From Rhizobium phaseoli (GTDB lineage Bacteria; Pseudomonadota; Alphaproteobacteria; Rhizobiales; Rhizobiaceae): DNA of 64,000 bases. The notes beneath the pieces were generated by a model. That model was not told the origin of the DNA and searched no databases. It saw nothing but the letters and a program-made list of their open reading frames with translations. The translations under genes and the position numbers were made by a program. Positions 36,586 through 46,430 of this stretch are shown one piece after another; position 1 is the stretch's first letter; each line of letters starts with the position of its first letter. Where the stretch lies: NCBI RefSeq assembly GCF_010668805.1, contig NZ_WUFT01000006.1:124001-188000 (forward strand), written 5' to 3'.

Positions 36586-37217
36586 CGGCGGCAATCCCTG
36601 CGGAGAGAGTTGCGGCGGTCTTGGAGGAGGCGGGATACCGTCGACTCGAAATGCCCTTGGAGATCGCAGGGCTGGCCTTCGACGTGGCCGGCGCTTTTGT
36701 GGGAGTTGGACATTCCGCCGATCTCGTGATCGTCGGCGACATGGCGGCCAATGGCGAAAAGAAGGTGGTCCTGCAGATCGAGGGCATAGCCCGCGCTCTC
36801 GACGTGATGCGCTCCCAGCGCCCATTAACCTCGATTATAGTGGGTCCGCGTCCGGTGGGAAGGAATCTACAGGCACTTTCGCAGGTCGGTCGAATTCTAG
36901 CGGTGGAAGAGGCGGCTGATCCAAAAGACCTGCTGGACAAGCTTTCGATCCTCCTTCCTCTAAAGCTCCCAGCGGGAGAACTTAGCGAACACGACATCGG
37001 CACCGGGGACGAGGATATTGTTCTTAGCACCGATCGGGCTGTCCAATTTCTCGAGGCTTCCAGTTTCGGCAAGGAGGCTGTCCAGATGCGTTTTCATGAG
37101 GCCCTCAGGCGCGCCCTGGGTGGGGAAGATTACGAGCCCGGGTCGGAAGAATCGTGGCCCGAGGAAGCGCTAGTGGCTGAAGAAGAGCAAGTTGAAGCCG
37201 GCGAAACGGAGGCCTGA
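36582..37217 (+). CDS. Middle component of the SIR2-SMC operon (LmuC-like)
   Basis: This 211-residue protein overlaps the effector stop by 4 nt and ends 3 nt before the ATPase start. It opens with a short helix-strand unit (RVAAVLEEAGYRRLEMPLEI), then alpha/beta segments DLVIVGDMAANGEKKVVLQI and TSIIVGPRPVGRNLQALSQV. A very acidic tail (about residues 180-211, Glu-rich) follows. No known catalytic motif is evident. In ABC-3C/Lamassu systems a small accessory protein lies between effector and ATPase. The assignment is by size and position rather than by sequence. Confidence 0.72.
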   Translation: MTAAIPAERVAAVLEEAGYRRLEMPLEIAGLAFDVAGAFVGVGHSADLVIVGDMAANGEKKVVLQIEGIARALDVMRSQRPLTSIIVGPRPVGRNLQALSQVGRILAVEEAADPKDLLDKLSILLPLKLPAGELSEHDIGTGDEDIVLSTDRAVQFLEASSFGKEAVQMRFHEALRRALGGEDYEPGSEESWPEEALVAEEEQVEAGETEA

Positions 37218-37220
37218 GCG

Positions 37221-39644
37221 ATGCGATTGAAGTCACTCTATATGAAGGATTTTCGGAGCGTTGATGGGGAAGTCCTAGTTTCGCTCGACGCACCGATTGT
37301 GCTCGTTCATGGCCCTAATGGGGCCGGCAAGACGAGCCTGTTGTCGGCGATCGAAATGGGACTCACAGGTGCCGTGCCTTCGCTGTCGCGCGCGGAACCC
37401 GACTACCTTGCTTACCTGCCGCACAAGGATAGACCCTTTGGGCAGGTCAGAGTGGATGTCGAGACGGCGAATGGCGACCGCCTTGTCGGGGATATGAGAG
37501 TGACGGCGGAAGGGGTGGTTGGAACTCCTGTCCTCGGTCCTCGCCAAGCGAGTTTCTTTAGCGAGCGGAGCTATCTTGCTCAATCGACCTTGGGGCGCCT
37601 TCTGGAGATTTACCAACATTCAGACAAGAAGACAGACTCGCCGCTGACGCGCTTCGTGAAAGAGTTGCTCGGCCTTGACCGCATGGAAGCGATCATTGCC
37701 GGTCTTCACTCGGCCGGCAACATCTCGCGCCTCAGGAATCCGGTCCCATCGTACGATGAGACACGGGTCGCGATCGCCGAGAAGGAGAAGGCGCTCATCG
37801 AACTCGACAAACGAGAAGTGTTTCTGAAGACGTCCGTCGAAACGCTTGAGGCGGAGGTCCGTGAAATCCTGGCGCGTGTTGATCCCGCAATGTTGGTCTC
37901 TCTCAGCGAGATCTCGGAGTTGCCCGCACGCTTTCAGAGCTCTCGCGAGGAAGACGATCTCATGGAACTCGCGCGTTCAAGGCGGGAGGTTGCTGTCCTC
38001 GAGGAGGCTTGGAACAAGGCGAGCAACCCCAGCGGTGCCGGCGAGCGGGTTCTGCTGGAGGCCGTTGCGGTGGAAGCCAGGAAGGCCCTCGACGAGTGGA
38101 TTCGCACGCGCGGCCAGGACGTCGAGGCGCTGCTACAACAGGCGGGAGGCCTGTTTGCGGACCTCGCCGTCTCCGGTGAAAGCGGGTTCGTCTGGCGTGG
38201 AAATTCCATAAATTCGCGCGTCGGCGCCGATGTCCAACGGATCGAAGGTATCCTTAACTTCCACGAAGATGCGATTCGAATACGGGTCGAGACGAGCCGG
38301 GAGATCGAGGAGGCTCGAACACGCGTGGCGCGGCTCGAGGAGCAGATGGGAGAGGCAGCCGATGCCAATGAAGCGCTCGCAAGGACGCTTTTCGAACTAA
38401 GTACGCACATTCATGATGATCATTGTCCGGTATGCGATCGGAACTTCAACGAGGTGAGTCCCACGCCTCTCAGCGCATATGTCGCGTCAAAAGTCAGCGA
38501 CATGTTCGAGCATGCTGGGCGGCTTCAGTCTATCTCGCGGGACAGAACCAATACGAATTCCGCCGTGGCGCAATTGGAGCGTAGGCTTCTGGAGGTAGAA
38601 GCCAACATACTGCCGGACGAGGAGCTCACGGGTCTTAAAATGCGGCTGGCCGACCTCACCGACATTGGGCAGCAGTTGGAAGCCGGGGCGTTCGATATGC
38701 AGAAAGGGGATGAGCTTAGAAAAGCCGCAGCGGCTAGCGCTCAAAACGCGGCCGCCCTTCAAAACGCCGATCAATCGAGGGAAGTGCTACGGAGGGAAGC
38801 AGTCGCACTTGCGGATCGTCTTGAGGTCCCATCGGAACCTCTCGAGTCAGCCGGCGAGCTTCTTCAGCGCATGCGTTTATCCATCGACAGCAGGGAGAGA
38901 GCCTTAAACCAGAGACTCGATGAACGCCGAACCATTCTCAAGAAGGCTGTTCTCCTATCAACATCGATCGAAGCTCTTTCTGCCGTGGGCAACGAGCGGA
39001 AGCAGTTGATGATTGACGTCGACAAGCTTCGACGAAAACGGGCGGAAGCCGACGGAATTATCGAGGCGGCAAAGGATCTCGTTCGTAAAACACGAGAAGC
39101 GCGAGGGAGAGTGGTTCGCAAAGTGTTCAACGACGAGCTGAACGCTCTATGGCGAGATCTTTTCGTCCGTCTCGCGCCCGACGAGCCCTTTATCCCGGCC
39201 TTCGCAATTCCCGAAGCCGCCGCTGGTGACATTGAAGCCATTCTTGAAACACACCACCGCCACGGAGGCAAGGGAGGCAACCCGCGCGCCATGCTCAGTG
39301 CCGGCAATCTCAATACTGCCGCCTTGACACTTTTTCTCGCCCTACATCTCTCGGTGGAGGCGCAGCTTCCCTGGCTTGTCATCGACGATCCGGTTCAAAG
39401 TATGGACGAAGTTCACATTGCCCAGTTCGCGGCGCTCATCCGGATGCTTTCGAAACAGATGAATCGGCAGATCGTCCTGGCTGTGCACGAACGGTCGTTG
39501 TTCGACTACCTAAGCCTAGAATTGAGTCCCGCGTTCCCGGGCGACAGGTTGAACGTGATCGAACTAGGCAGGAATTCGACCGGCCAGACAACGTTTCGTT
39601 GGGATGCCAAGCATTACGAGACGGATCGCGCTATTGCAGCATAG
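37221..39644 (+). CDS. SMC/Rad50-like ATPase of the SIR2 operon (LmuB-like)
   Basis: This 807-residue ATPase has an N-terminal FRSVDGEVLVSL followed by Walker A VHGPNGAGKTSLLSA. Two long coiled-coil arms flank a zinc-hook-like turn DDHCPVCDRNF (C402-P-V-C405). The C-terminal half has the ABC signature region MLSAGNLNTAALTLFLAL and Walker B WLVIDDPVQSMDE (D722-D723). This is the architecture of Rad50/RecN-like DNA-sensing ATPases, and matches LmuB of Lamassu. It is the last gene of the three-gene operon and presumably senses phage DNA structures and releases the SIR2 effector. Confidence 0.9.
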   Translation: MRLKSLYMKDFRSVDGEVLVSLDAPIVLVHGPNGAGKTSLLSAIEMGLTGAVPSLSRAEPDYLAYLPHKDRPFGQVRVDVETANGDRLVGDMRVTAEGVVGTPVLGPRQASFFSERSYLAQSTLGRLLEIYQHSDKKTDSPLTRFVKELLGLDRMEAIIAGLHSAGNISRLRNPVPSYDETRVAIAEKEKALIELDKREVFLKTSVETLEAEVREILARVDPAMLVSLSEISELPARFQSSREEDDLMELARSRREVAVLEEAWNKASNPSGAGERVLLEAVAVEARKALDEWIRTRGQDVEALLQQAGGLFADLAVSGESGFVWRGNSINSRVGADVQRIEGILNFHEDAIRIRVETSREIEEARTRVARLEEQMGEAADANEALARTLFELSTHIHDDHCPVCDRNFNEVSPTPLSAYVASKVSDMFEHAGRLQSISRDRTNTNSAVAQLERRLLEVEANILPDEELTGLKMRLADLTDIGQQLEAGAFDMQKGDELRKAAAASAQNAAALQNADQSREVLRREAVALADRLEVPSEPLESAGELLQRMRLSIDSRERALNQRLDERRTILKKAVLLSTSIEALSAVGNERKQLMIDVDKLRRKRAEADGIIEAAKDLVRKTREARGRVVRKVFNDELNALWRDLFVRLAPDEPFIPAFAIPEAAAGDIEAILETHHRHGGKGGNPRAMLSAGNLNTAALTLFLALHLSVEAQLPWLVIDDPVQSMDEVHIAQFAALIRMLSKQMNRQIVLAVHERSLFDYLSLELSPAFPGDRLNVIELGRNSTGQTTFRWDAKHYETDRAIAA

Positions 39645-40242
39645 GATCGGGGCTATGCGAACTACTCGATTCTCTCTCGCGGCGCAGATATTTCCTGAAA
39701 CCTGTCGCGAAAATTGGCCCATTCTCCCTGATCCTGCGCTTTGCGGTCGATTGTGTTTGTCTGCTTTCCGCCGAGGCTGCGTGAAATTCCAGTAAAGCAT
39801 GCGCTCTCGGCAGAGGCTACTTGGGGGTGCTTCTGGATCACATGGCTGAGGGGATTTCCGACGACAGCCCAGCAAGATCGAATCCTTGAAATAACAGTAC
39901 CACTAACGCCCGACATGGCGAACTTTAGCGGAAAGGTACATGGAGACGCGCTGTTGAATCCTCATCGACCGTGTGGCTTTCTTCTGCGCGTCGAGATTTT
40001 CCAAGCAGTATGCGCTCACGCCCTCGGTCGACCAAGCGTTGTTCAAGGAGCCAATTCATGTTGGCGACCTCGTTAACGGATGGGCGGCTCGTCGCCGTTC
40101 CGGAGTAGACGCCCGCGCCAGGGAGATCGACGGAAAGGCGGGAGGTCCCGGATCGCGATGCAGACAGGCATGTCGAGTGCTACAGCCGGCACTCGCATTC
40201 GCGTGCACGTCAGCTCGGCCTCAGCAGAATTTCTGATGAGGC
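39645..40242. other. Gap between SIR2-SMC operon and recombinase operon
   Basis: In about 600 bases between two convergent operons I find no convincing gene. The open frames here are short, overlap on both strands and lack ribosome sites. No clear intrinsic terminator hairpin with a T run is evident. The stretch may be decayed cargo. Confidence 0.4.
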
Positions 40243-41646
40243 TCAGCATGCATGAGGCTCTTCAAGCGGTACCAGATCGAGTTCCCCCATTAACGCTAAC
40301 ATTCCTACGACTGCATCCTGCTTTCGTTCAGCGGGGATGGTGGCCAAGGCTCGCGCGCAAGCTGCCAGGTCGGTGTCGTCGAACAGCACGGGCAGATAGC
40401 CCAGCACTTCCTCAATGTTGATAATGCGGTTTATATAATGCACGAGGGGTCCGGTGCTCTTGTGCCGAGCGTACATTCGACACCATTCAAGAATGTTGTC
40501 TGGTTGCCATGCGATACCATGCATCCCCCTATGAAGATAATAGAGCCCTTTCAGGTAATCTTCGATGGAGGTAGCTCGAATGCGGTGCGCCGTACCTGGG
40601 ATACCCAACCGCTTCATCTCGGCGCTGAACAAATTGCTCACGGACTTTTCGTTCAGTGCTTGTCCGGTCTTGGTAGAGAGAAATACGTTGTCGGGTGCTC
40701 GATAGTGAGGCCGAGAACGCCCATAGCGTAAGATGAAGTCGTGCCTGGAGGTGAATATGAGATCCAAAATCTCCGAAAACACATCAATTGGGACTGTGGC
40801 AAAGGTGCTTTGCCGCTTCTCGAAAACCGGGACACTGAGGATCGTGCGTCCTCGCTCCCGCATTGAACCAAGTGCCATCAGCACGAGATTTCGGATTTCC
40901 TTGCTGCCTGCGATGTGGGTCGCCAGTTTTGACAGCTCCCGCGGGACCCGCTTGATGAAAGGCAAGAACTCGGATTCGCCAACGAATGACTGTCGCAAGG
41001 CTGCGGTCGTCAATCCGACGGCGCCGCACTCCCGCAAACCCGCACTTCGAAACAAGGCCGCGATCGCGTACATATTTTGACCAGAAAACTCGTTTGGCTT
41101 GACGAGGAACTGTTCCTTCAGAGCCTCTACGTTTTCGGGTGTTGGTGTCGCCGGATTTGCACGAGCCGCGGTGCGCTGGGCGCCAGTAAGCGTTCGCCTC
41201 TGGTTGAATCGCGGACTGTTCGGCTTTGGGATGCAGAGGAGCTCGTCCTCAAGTGTGCGATAGAACTTTTCGATAACGTCGCAAACGAACTCAGCTCGCT
41301 CAAGGGTAATCCCCAACTCGACATCGTCCTTGAGCGCAAGGATTTTGGTTTCTCTCGTGGCATTATTTACGAGGAAGCGTTTGAGAACACGCTCGTTGAC
41401 GTCACGATAGTCGATTTTCCGTTTCTCCAGATGATCCCAGAAAACTGAGAGTACCCGTGCATGTTTGAGGCATGTGGAAGCCGGATATCGAGAGGCCATG
41501 AAATTGAGATGAGCGCAGATCGGAATGACCAGTCCTTCAGCGTGACTGATGACCAGCGGATGGCCCCGCGCATCGACATCACCAAGGAAATGATGGTCGT
41601 CTGCTATCCTCACCTTTGTCTCGTAGAATCGGTGGATGACTGTCAT
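40243..41646 (-). CDS. Tyrosine recombinase, fourth gene of the island recombinase operon
   Basis: This 467-residue protein starts in an ATGA overlap with the preceding 186-aa gene. The C-terminal catalytic domain has the expected tyrosine-recombinase boxes: ALFRSAGLRECGAVGLT (box I arginine), GTAHRIRATSIEDYLKG (H-x-x-R box II) and ARHKSTGPLVHYINRI, which contains the histidine and candidate nucleophile tyrosine. The N-terminal third is a core-binding region (RVLSVFWDHLEKRKIDYRDV). Of the three large recombinase-like proteins this has the most complete catalytic set. It probably acts at the tRNA-Glu att sites. Confidence 0.88.
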   Translation of the reverse strand: MTVIHRFYETKVRIADDHHFLGDVDARGHPLVISHAEGLVIPICAHLNFMASRYPASTCLKHARVLSVFWDHLEKRKIDYRDVNERVLKRFLVNNATRETKILALKDDVELGITLERAEFVCDVIEKFYRTLEDELLCIPKPNSPRFNQRRTLTGAQRTAARANPATPTPENVEALKEQFLVKPNEFSGQNMYAIAALFRSAGLRECGAVGLTTAALRQSFVGESEFLPFIKRVPRELSKLATHIAGSKEIRNLVLMALGSMRERGRTILSVPVFEKRQSTFATVPIDVFSEILDLIFTSRHDFILRYGRSRPHYRAPDNVFLSTKTGQALNEKSVSNLFSAEMKRLGIPGTAHRIRATSIEDYLKGLYYLHRGMHGIAWQPDNILEWCRMYARHKSTGPLVHYINRIINIEEVLGYLPVLFDDTDLAACARALATIPAERKQDAVVGMLALMGELDLVPLEEPHAC

Positions 41647-42203
41647 CGTCGGCCCACATCCAGTAGTTCAACAAGGTTTACTCTTCTGCCTGTGGCGAGG
41701 AAGAGATCGTCGCAAAGCATCTGGATTCTATGAACCAGCAAGGCGTTCTGCTGAGCTAGCGCGACGTTGGCTTTCTTCAAAGCTCCATTTTCCTCCCTAG
41801 AGACTGCCCTTTCGTCCCGGAAGGCCCTTTCAAGCTTTCCCCTCTTATCGTTTTTGTAGATGTCAACATACGTGGCGTATCTTCCGCTCGGCGAAACGTT
41901 CGATTTTGTTCCCAATTTGTAGATTCCGAGTTCGAGATTTTCCCAGCCGTGAAACTCTGAGATGTTTCTGGGCCAAAATTCATCGTCGGGAAGCTCGCCG
42001 CGACGGCGGCGGTTGACAAGATAGTCACAGAATTGAAGTTTTCTCGTGAAGGCATCGATCGTCAGGGCCTCTCGCTCACTGTCGCTGAGCCTGTTCTTCT
42101 CCAGTCCGTGAGGTAGTGCCGGAAAGCGAAGGGTCGAGGCGTCGATTGTTGTGGTGCGTCGATCTTCGCCCTTTTTCTTTCTCCCCATCGCTACGCTGCC
42201 CAC
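41643..42203 (-). CDS. Small partner protein in the recombinase operon
   Basis: This 186-residue protein starts at a GTG overlapping the upstream recombinase gene; an ATG at 42188 would give 181 residues. It is basic at the N-terminus (MGRKKKGEDRRTTTID). A helical stretch FTRKLQFCDYLVNRRRRGEL follows, and then a C-terminal coiled coil (EENGALKKANVALAQQNALL). It overlaps the genes on both sides by 4-13 nt. In GInt islands a small DNA-binding-type protein accompanies three recombinases, and Tn554-like elements have a comparable small TnpC. A role in directing the recombinases is inferred. Confidence 0.72.
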   Translation of the reverse strand: MGSVAMGRKKKGEDRRTTTIDASTLRFPALPHGLEKNRLSDSEREALTIDAFTRKLQFCDYLVNRRRRGELPDDEFWPRNISEFHGWENLELGIYKLGTKSNVSPSGRYATYVDIYKNDKRGKLERAFRDERAVSREENGALKKANVALAQQNALLVHRIQMLCDDLFLATGRRVNLVELLDVGRR

Positions 42204-44428
42204 TGCCAGACAACGCTAGCTTCATAATCTCGAAGTCCTGCCAGCCTTTCTGCAAGCACCTCATATTGTTCACCACGTGCATTTTCCAATGCCGCCTCAC
42301 ACCTTGTGATCTCGTTGTCCCAATATGGCCAGAGGTCAGGTAGGATGAAATGGTGAACGCAGGTTCCACATGTCAGATCTTCGGCATAGCCGTGATCAAC
42401 GTCGTTGAAGGTCGTGATATCCACGCCCAGCTCTATCGACTTGGCTCTCAGGCAATTAGCCGCCATCAGACAACTCTGAGTCTGATCGCAGGCGCAGAAG
42501 CCATGACCTTCGGGGTGAGGGCGGAAGGTCTTCCCTGAAGCGAATTGTTGTAGGAGTGAGTTCAAAGCGTCGTCCGCTTCAACGGAGTCATGAACGTCCA
42601 CAACGTCTCCCAACCTCTCTGTCAGCTTTGCCAGGTCCCGCATGAGATGTAGCCCGGCGGTGCCCGCAAGCTTGATTTCGCCCCGCGTGGCCGAAAGCAG
42701 AATGTCGAACACAAAACCGCGTCCGATTTCTTCGAAGTCTTCAAGCCGGTTTATGTCGTTATGATCCTTCTCGTGTTTCTTCGCGGTGGATTTTGCCTCA
42801 TCCCGTATCTGAAGTGAGTTTCTGGCTGCACTAGCAAGATACGCGCGTGTGACATCTAGGTTGAGGTGCAGCATGTGCAGCGACAACGCAGGGAGACTGG
42901 GGAAGCGGTAGCGATAGAAATAGGTGATTGCGAAAAATTTTCGGAACTGGTGGGCAGCCAACTCGGTTTCGGATCCATCGTCGGACGGGGGGAGATTTAG
43001 CCATTTCGCATACGACTTCACTCGCTTACTGAAGTCGATGTCCACAGCCGTACCGGTTACTGGGTCGAGGAGATCGAACAGATAATTGCTGGGATGTCCG
43101 GTGGCCCGCTTCAGCTTCTCCATAATGTCAACGGCGAGCTTAACGGTCTCAGAGATTGGAATAGTCGCGGTGTGTGCGTCCTTCCCCACCGAATGGTTCT
43201 TGAGCTTCCTTATCGGCGTAAGGAGCCAAAGCTGCCCTTGTTCATCAGTATAGACTTTGCCGAGTTCCTGCGAATCGGTCTCATCTTTCCGTCGAGCCGT
43301 TCCCATCGAGTAAACACAGGCAAACGCGATTGGTAGAAAAACAAGTGCGAGTGTTCGCAAAGAGACCGTAGCAAATGATTGATCTCGTTGTTTGTACTCT
43401 TGCGAAAGGACACCCAGCCCCAACGCTGACAGACGGCTGTTAATGAAATCCCGGTCCGCTGCGGCGAGTTCGAATGTCGGCTCCAGGGTCGCGACAACAT
43501 TGATGAGGAACGGCGTAAGGGGATCGGTAAGCAGTTGGAGAGACTTACTAAGGAGATAGACGACCTGGTTAGGTCGCAATTCCTTGGTTGCCCCTTTTTC
43601 GTTCACCCAAAGCTTTACCTCCCTTTCGATGTCTGCCTGCTTCACATAGGGCCGGAACGGTATGGGATCATGGATCAAGTTGTCACGAAATTTTCCTAAC
43701 CATAACCATGGCAGAATGATTTCAATGGCACGCTGTATAGAAAGCTTGTTCTTGGATATCTTCGGCGCCCCGCTTTTTCTTGATACATCTCGAAATTTGA
43801 CCCCACGATCGGTGAAGTATCTTTTCAGTCGACGCACCTCTTCACCTGGCAGGGCCGCGATATTCCCGACACCAAACAGGGGCGCAATGATATCGAAGGC
43901 GACCTCCTTTCGATCGTTGAGGGGAATGCGGATGCGATTAGAGTCGAACGCAGCGATTATTGTGTCCGTCCGTTCGCTATAGTCTATGAGCGCAAAATAT
44001 CCTCCTTTTCTCAGGCGGCTGATATAAAGCCGCTTCGCTTCAGGGGTGAGGTCGCGGTTCGAGTTGATGCCCATCGAGACCCGTGTCCGTACAAAAATGA
44101 GCAGCGCGTCATACACTCGCATCAAAGTTTTACGTGAAGTCACCCAGCCACGTGGCGCAGGGCGGACACACTCCATCAAGAGGTATTTGACGGTTGCAAG
44201 GTCTTTTTCGAATTCGGGGTCGGTCAGGAACCGTTGATTTGGATACGGAGTGATCGGGACGCAGAAATTGATGGCTAGAGGCTTCTTGTCAGTTCGAGAT
44301 TTGTTCCCGATGACGGCGAACCATACGTCGTCCTCAGGCAGGCAGTTTTCATACTGTGGCGGCATGAGGACATTGGCCAAAATGTCCTCGCCCGAAGGCA
44401 TTTTCAACCGGCGTGTGCTTGAAGTCAT
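42191..44428 (-). CDS. Large tyrosine-recombinase-like protein, second gene of the operon
   Basis: This 745-residue protein begins 4 nt after the upstream gene. The C-terminal domain shows recombinase landmarks: GTARRKDETDSQELGKV at the box I arginine position, AAHQFRKFFAITYFYRY as the H-x-x-R box, and LNLDVTRAYLASA carrying a candidate nucleophile tyrosine. A Cys cluster near the C-terminus (FCACDQTQSCLMAANCLRAK and LTCGTCVHHFILPD) suggests a zinc-binding tail. The length is far above the 300-450 residues of classical integrases, as in multi-recombinase islands. No other enzyme family fits. Confidence 0.82.
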   Translation of the reverse strand: MTSSTRRLKMPSGEDILANVLMPPQYENCLPEDDVWFAVIGNKSRTDKKPLAINFCVPITPYPNQRFLTDPEFEKDLATVKYLLMECVRPAPRGWVTSRKTLMRVYDALLIFVRTRVSMGINSNRDLTPEAKRLYISRLRKGGYFALIDYSERTDTIIAAFDSNRIRIPLNDRKEVAFDIIAPLFGVGNIAALPGEEVRRLKRYFTDRGVKFRDVSRKSGAPKISKNKLSIQRAIEIILPWLWLGKFRDNLIHDPIPFRPYVKQADIEREVKLWVNEKGATKELRPNQVVYLLSKSLQLLTDPLTPFLINVVATLEPTFELAAADRDFINSRLSALGLGVLSQEYKQRDQSFATVSLRTLALVFLPIAFACVYSMGTARRKDETDSQELGKVYTDEQGQLWLLTPIRKLKNHSVGKDAHTATIPISETVKLAVDIMEKLKRATGHPSNYLFDLLDPVTGTAVDIDFSKRVKSYAKWLNLPPSDDGSETELAAHQFRKFFAITYFYRYRFPSLPALSLHMLHLNLDVTRAYLASAARNSLQIRDEAKSTAKKHEKDHNDINRLEDFEEIGRGFVFDILLSATRGEIKLAGTAGLHLMRDLAKLTERLGDVVDVHDSVEADDALNSLLQQFASGKTFRPHPEGHGFCACDQTQSCLMAANCLRAKSIELGVDITTFNDVDHGYAEDLTCGTCVHHFILPDLWPYWDNEITRCEAALENARGEQYEVLAERLAGLRDYEASVVWQWAA

Positions 44429-44432
44429 CGTC

Positions 44433-46430
44433 TCACCAAATTATTGGCAATGCTAACTGGCCGAGCGCCAGTTCCTTTTGAACAAGGCTGAACGTTTTTC
44501 GAAATTTCACTCGGTGTCGCGTTTTCAGCAGTCTCTGAACCATGGCTTGGATCAGGGCCATCCAGGGAACCCACGATCTAAGGAAGCGCTGCGGATTCTT
44601 GGCGGCCATTTCCTCCCAACGGGCCTCGATCGCAAAACCCGCAATTACGAGTGATCGTAGTCCCAAATCATCGGGTCTGAGTCTCTTGGCGCGCTCGACA
44701 ATACTTTGCGACTGTGTCTGGTCGATCGGTGGCTCAACGAGTAGCTCTGCTAAACCATTTTCGATCCCAAGGGCTTTTCGCTTGTGCAGTTCTTCCTTCG
44801 GGATATTGAGCTTTCGCGCAAGGTCGTCCACCGTCGAATACAGCACGGCGTCCATCTGCTGGAGATACTCTCGTATCTTGCTCTTGAAAAACGCGCGCAC
44901 AGCCGGTGCGCTTAGGTAGAGGAAAGCCAATCTCGGATCGCTTTGATCACCTCGTGCCCGCGCGAGCCCGATGTTTCCCAATGTGCTTTCGGCGTCGACG
45001 TTGTACTTTGTCCGCTTGATGCTCCGGCGGGTGAGGGGAAGCCCGCCGAAATCCGGGTGGTCTTGGTTACGCTGTAGAAATCGCACGAAAGAACCGTAGA
45101 CAGCCTCGTTGAGACTACGCACACCTCGCGTCAGCCAGAGTTTCGCGGCCTTTCGCGGGGGAAATCCCTTGCGCATTTCAGCCGTCATTGCCTTGTAAGT
45201 TTCGATGACGTGGTATGAGGTAACGGATCTGCGCTGTTTTACGACCAAGGTGGCATCTTTGTCCGGTTCTTCGTAAACTGGTTCAACCTCGGCAACCGCG
45301 GCGTTTCGGACCTTGCCTTGTGCCCTTCCTTTTTTAGAGACCAGCGCACGGACGATTATGCTGTTCTTCTTGATTTCACCAACGAAAGGGTTGAGATCCA
45401 TATTGAGGACCGTGGAAGGTTCCCACCCGGTGTCGATTTGGACGATGGTGGCGCAAGCCATGAGTGTGTCGCTGCACGGTTCCGCGAGCTTCGCGATCTG
45501 ATCATGGCCACCCGCCTCCTGAAGGAGCCTCATCAGCGAGAACCGGGCGACGGGAAGGCTGGGGCGGTGGAAAAGGCCGATGTAAGCCCGGAGCGCGACA
45601 GCTCGGATGTACTCTTCAGTGCCCCGCAGGAGGTCCGCAAGACCTCTCTTCGCCCGAGCTTGCGCCCCTCGAAGCTTCGCACGCGCTCTTAACGCCCGTA
45701 TGATTTGGTTTAGGGTGGGGATGGTGGGATCGCTCAACATTCGCGAACTTTCCCGAAAGCGCTCTTCAGCAACGCCGAACACCTCAACCAAAGAAGCTCG
45801 GAGGGCTGCCAACAGTTGTTTGTTCGTCGTGTGAAATTTTAACGCATTTTTGTGATCGTCATCCGCGTCGAGTCTGAGGCGGCCGGCGTCTATTGCGAGC
45901 GTCGCGAAGCACGGCGTCGTTACCTCGCCCCCTTCCGAGTACATCCCATGAAGGCTCAGTTCTACTCTCGGAAGAGCCTTTGCGTCTGCGAGTTTGTTCA
46001 GGCAGTTTCTCAGAGCTTCCAGGTACGCAACGACAGACTTTCCGCGCGCGTCGGTAAAGCTGGTATCTTCAGGGTTGATCATCCGTGCGCGCAAGTGCTC
46101 GATGTAGTGGGCGAACGAGTTAGCCGGCACTGGCTTCGAGGTTGATAATGCCTTGAACACGGCTATCGCGTGGTGATCCCGACAAGTTGAGAGGTCGCGA
46201 AGCAGTCTCCTGAACAGCCGGAATTCGTTATGGGTGGTGTCAGGGTTTGCATATCGATAAATGTCTTCCCAATAACCCGCGAGCCGAGCACAGCATTTGT
46301 AGCCGTACGCGAAAACAAATTCAGTGAAGGAGTATGATCGTCGGTGACCCGGTATCAGGGCTTTGCATTCTGGAGGCAGAGCCCGAACTTCGTCCAGGTC
46401 TTCCCCCTGCAATCTTCTGGCCATAGACAT
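44433..46430 (-). CDS. Large recombinase-like protein, first gene of the operon
   Basis: This protein has about 665 residues from the ATG at 46430; a TTG at 46451 is also possible. It carries a degenerate tyrosine-recombinase domain: IVQIDTGWEPSTVLNMDLNP stands where the box I arginine region is expected, with W and E in the key positions. The N-terminal part (SYSFTEFVFAYGYKCCARLA) resembles core-binding domains, and PLTRRSIKRTKYNVDAE is a late basic segment. The catalytic arginine is not evident, so this member may be structural or regulatory within the recombinase complex. It is the promoter-proximal gene. Confidence 0.75.
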   Translation of the reverse strand: MSMARRLQGEDLDEVRALPPECKALIPGHRRSYSFTEFVFAYGYKCCARLAGYWEDIYRYANPDTTHNEFRLFRRLLRDLSTCRDHHAIAVFKALSTSKPVPANSFAHYIEHLRARMINPEDTSFTDARGKSVVAYLEALRNCLNKLADAKALPRVELSLHGMYSEGGEVTTPCFATLAIDAGRLRLDADDDHKNALKFHTTNKQLLAALRASLVEVFGVAEERFRESSRMLSDPTIPTLNQIIRALRARAKLRGAQARAKRGLADLLRGTEEYIRAVALRAYIGLFHRPSLPVARFSLMRLLQEAGGHDQIAKLAEPCSDTLMACATIVQIDTGWEPSTVLNMDLNPFVGEIKKNSIIVRALVSKKGRAQGKVRNAAVAEVEPVYEEPDKDATLVVKQRRSVTSYHVIETYKAMTAEMRKGFPPRKAAKLWLTRGVRSLNEAVYGSFVRFLQRNQDHPDFGGLPLTRRSIKRTKYNVDAESTLGNIGLARARGDQSDPRLAFLYLSAPAVRAFFKSKIREYLQQMDAVLYSTVDDLARKLNIPKEELHKRKALGIENGLAELLVEPPIDQTQSQSIVERAKRLRPDDLGLRSLVIAGFAIEARWEEMAAKNPQRFLRSWVPWMALIQAMVQRLLKTRHRVKFRKTFSLVQKELALGQLALPIIW

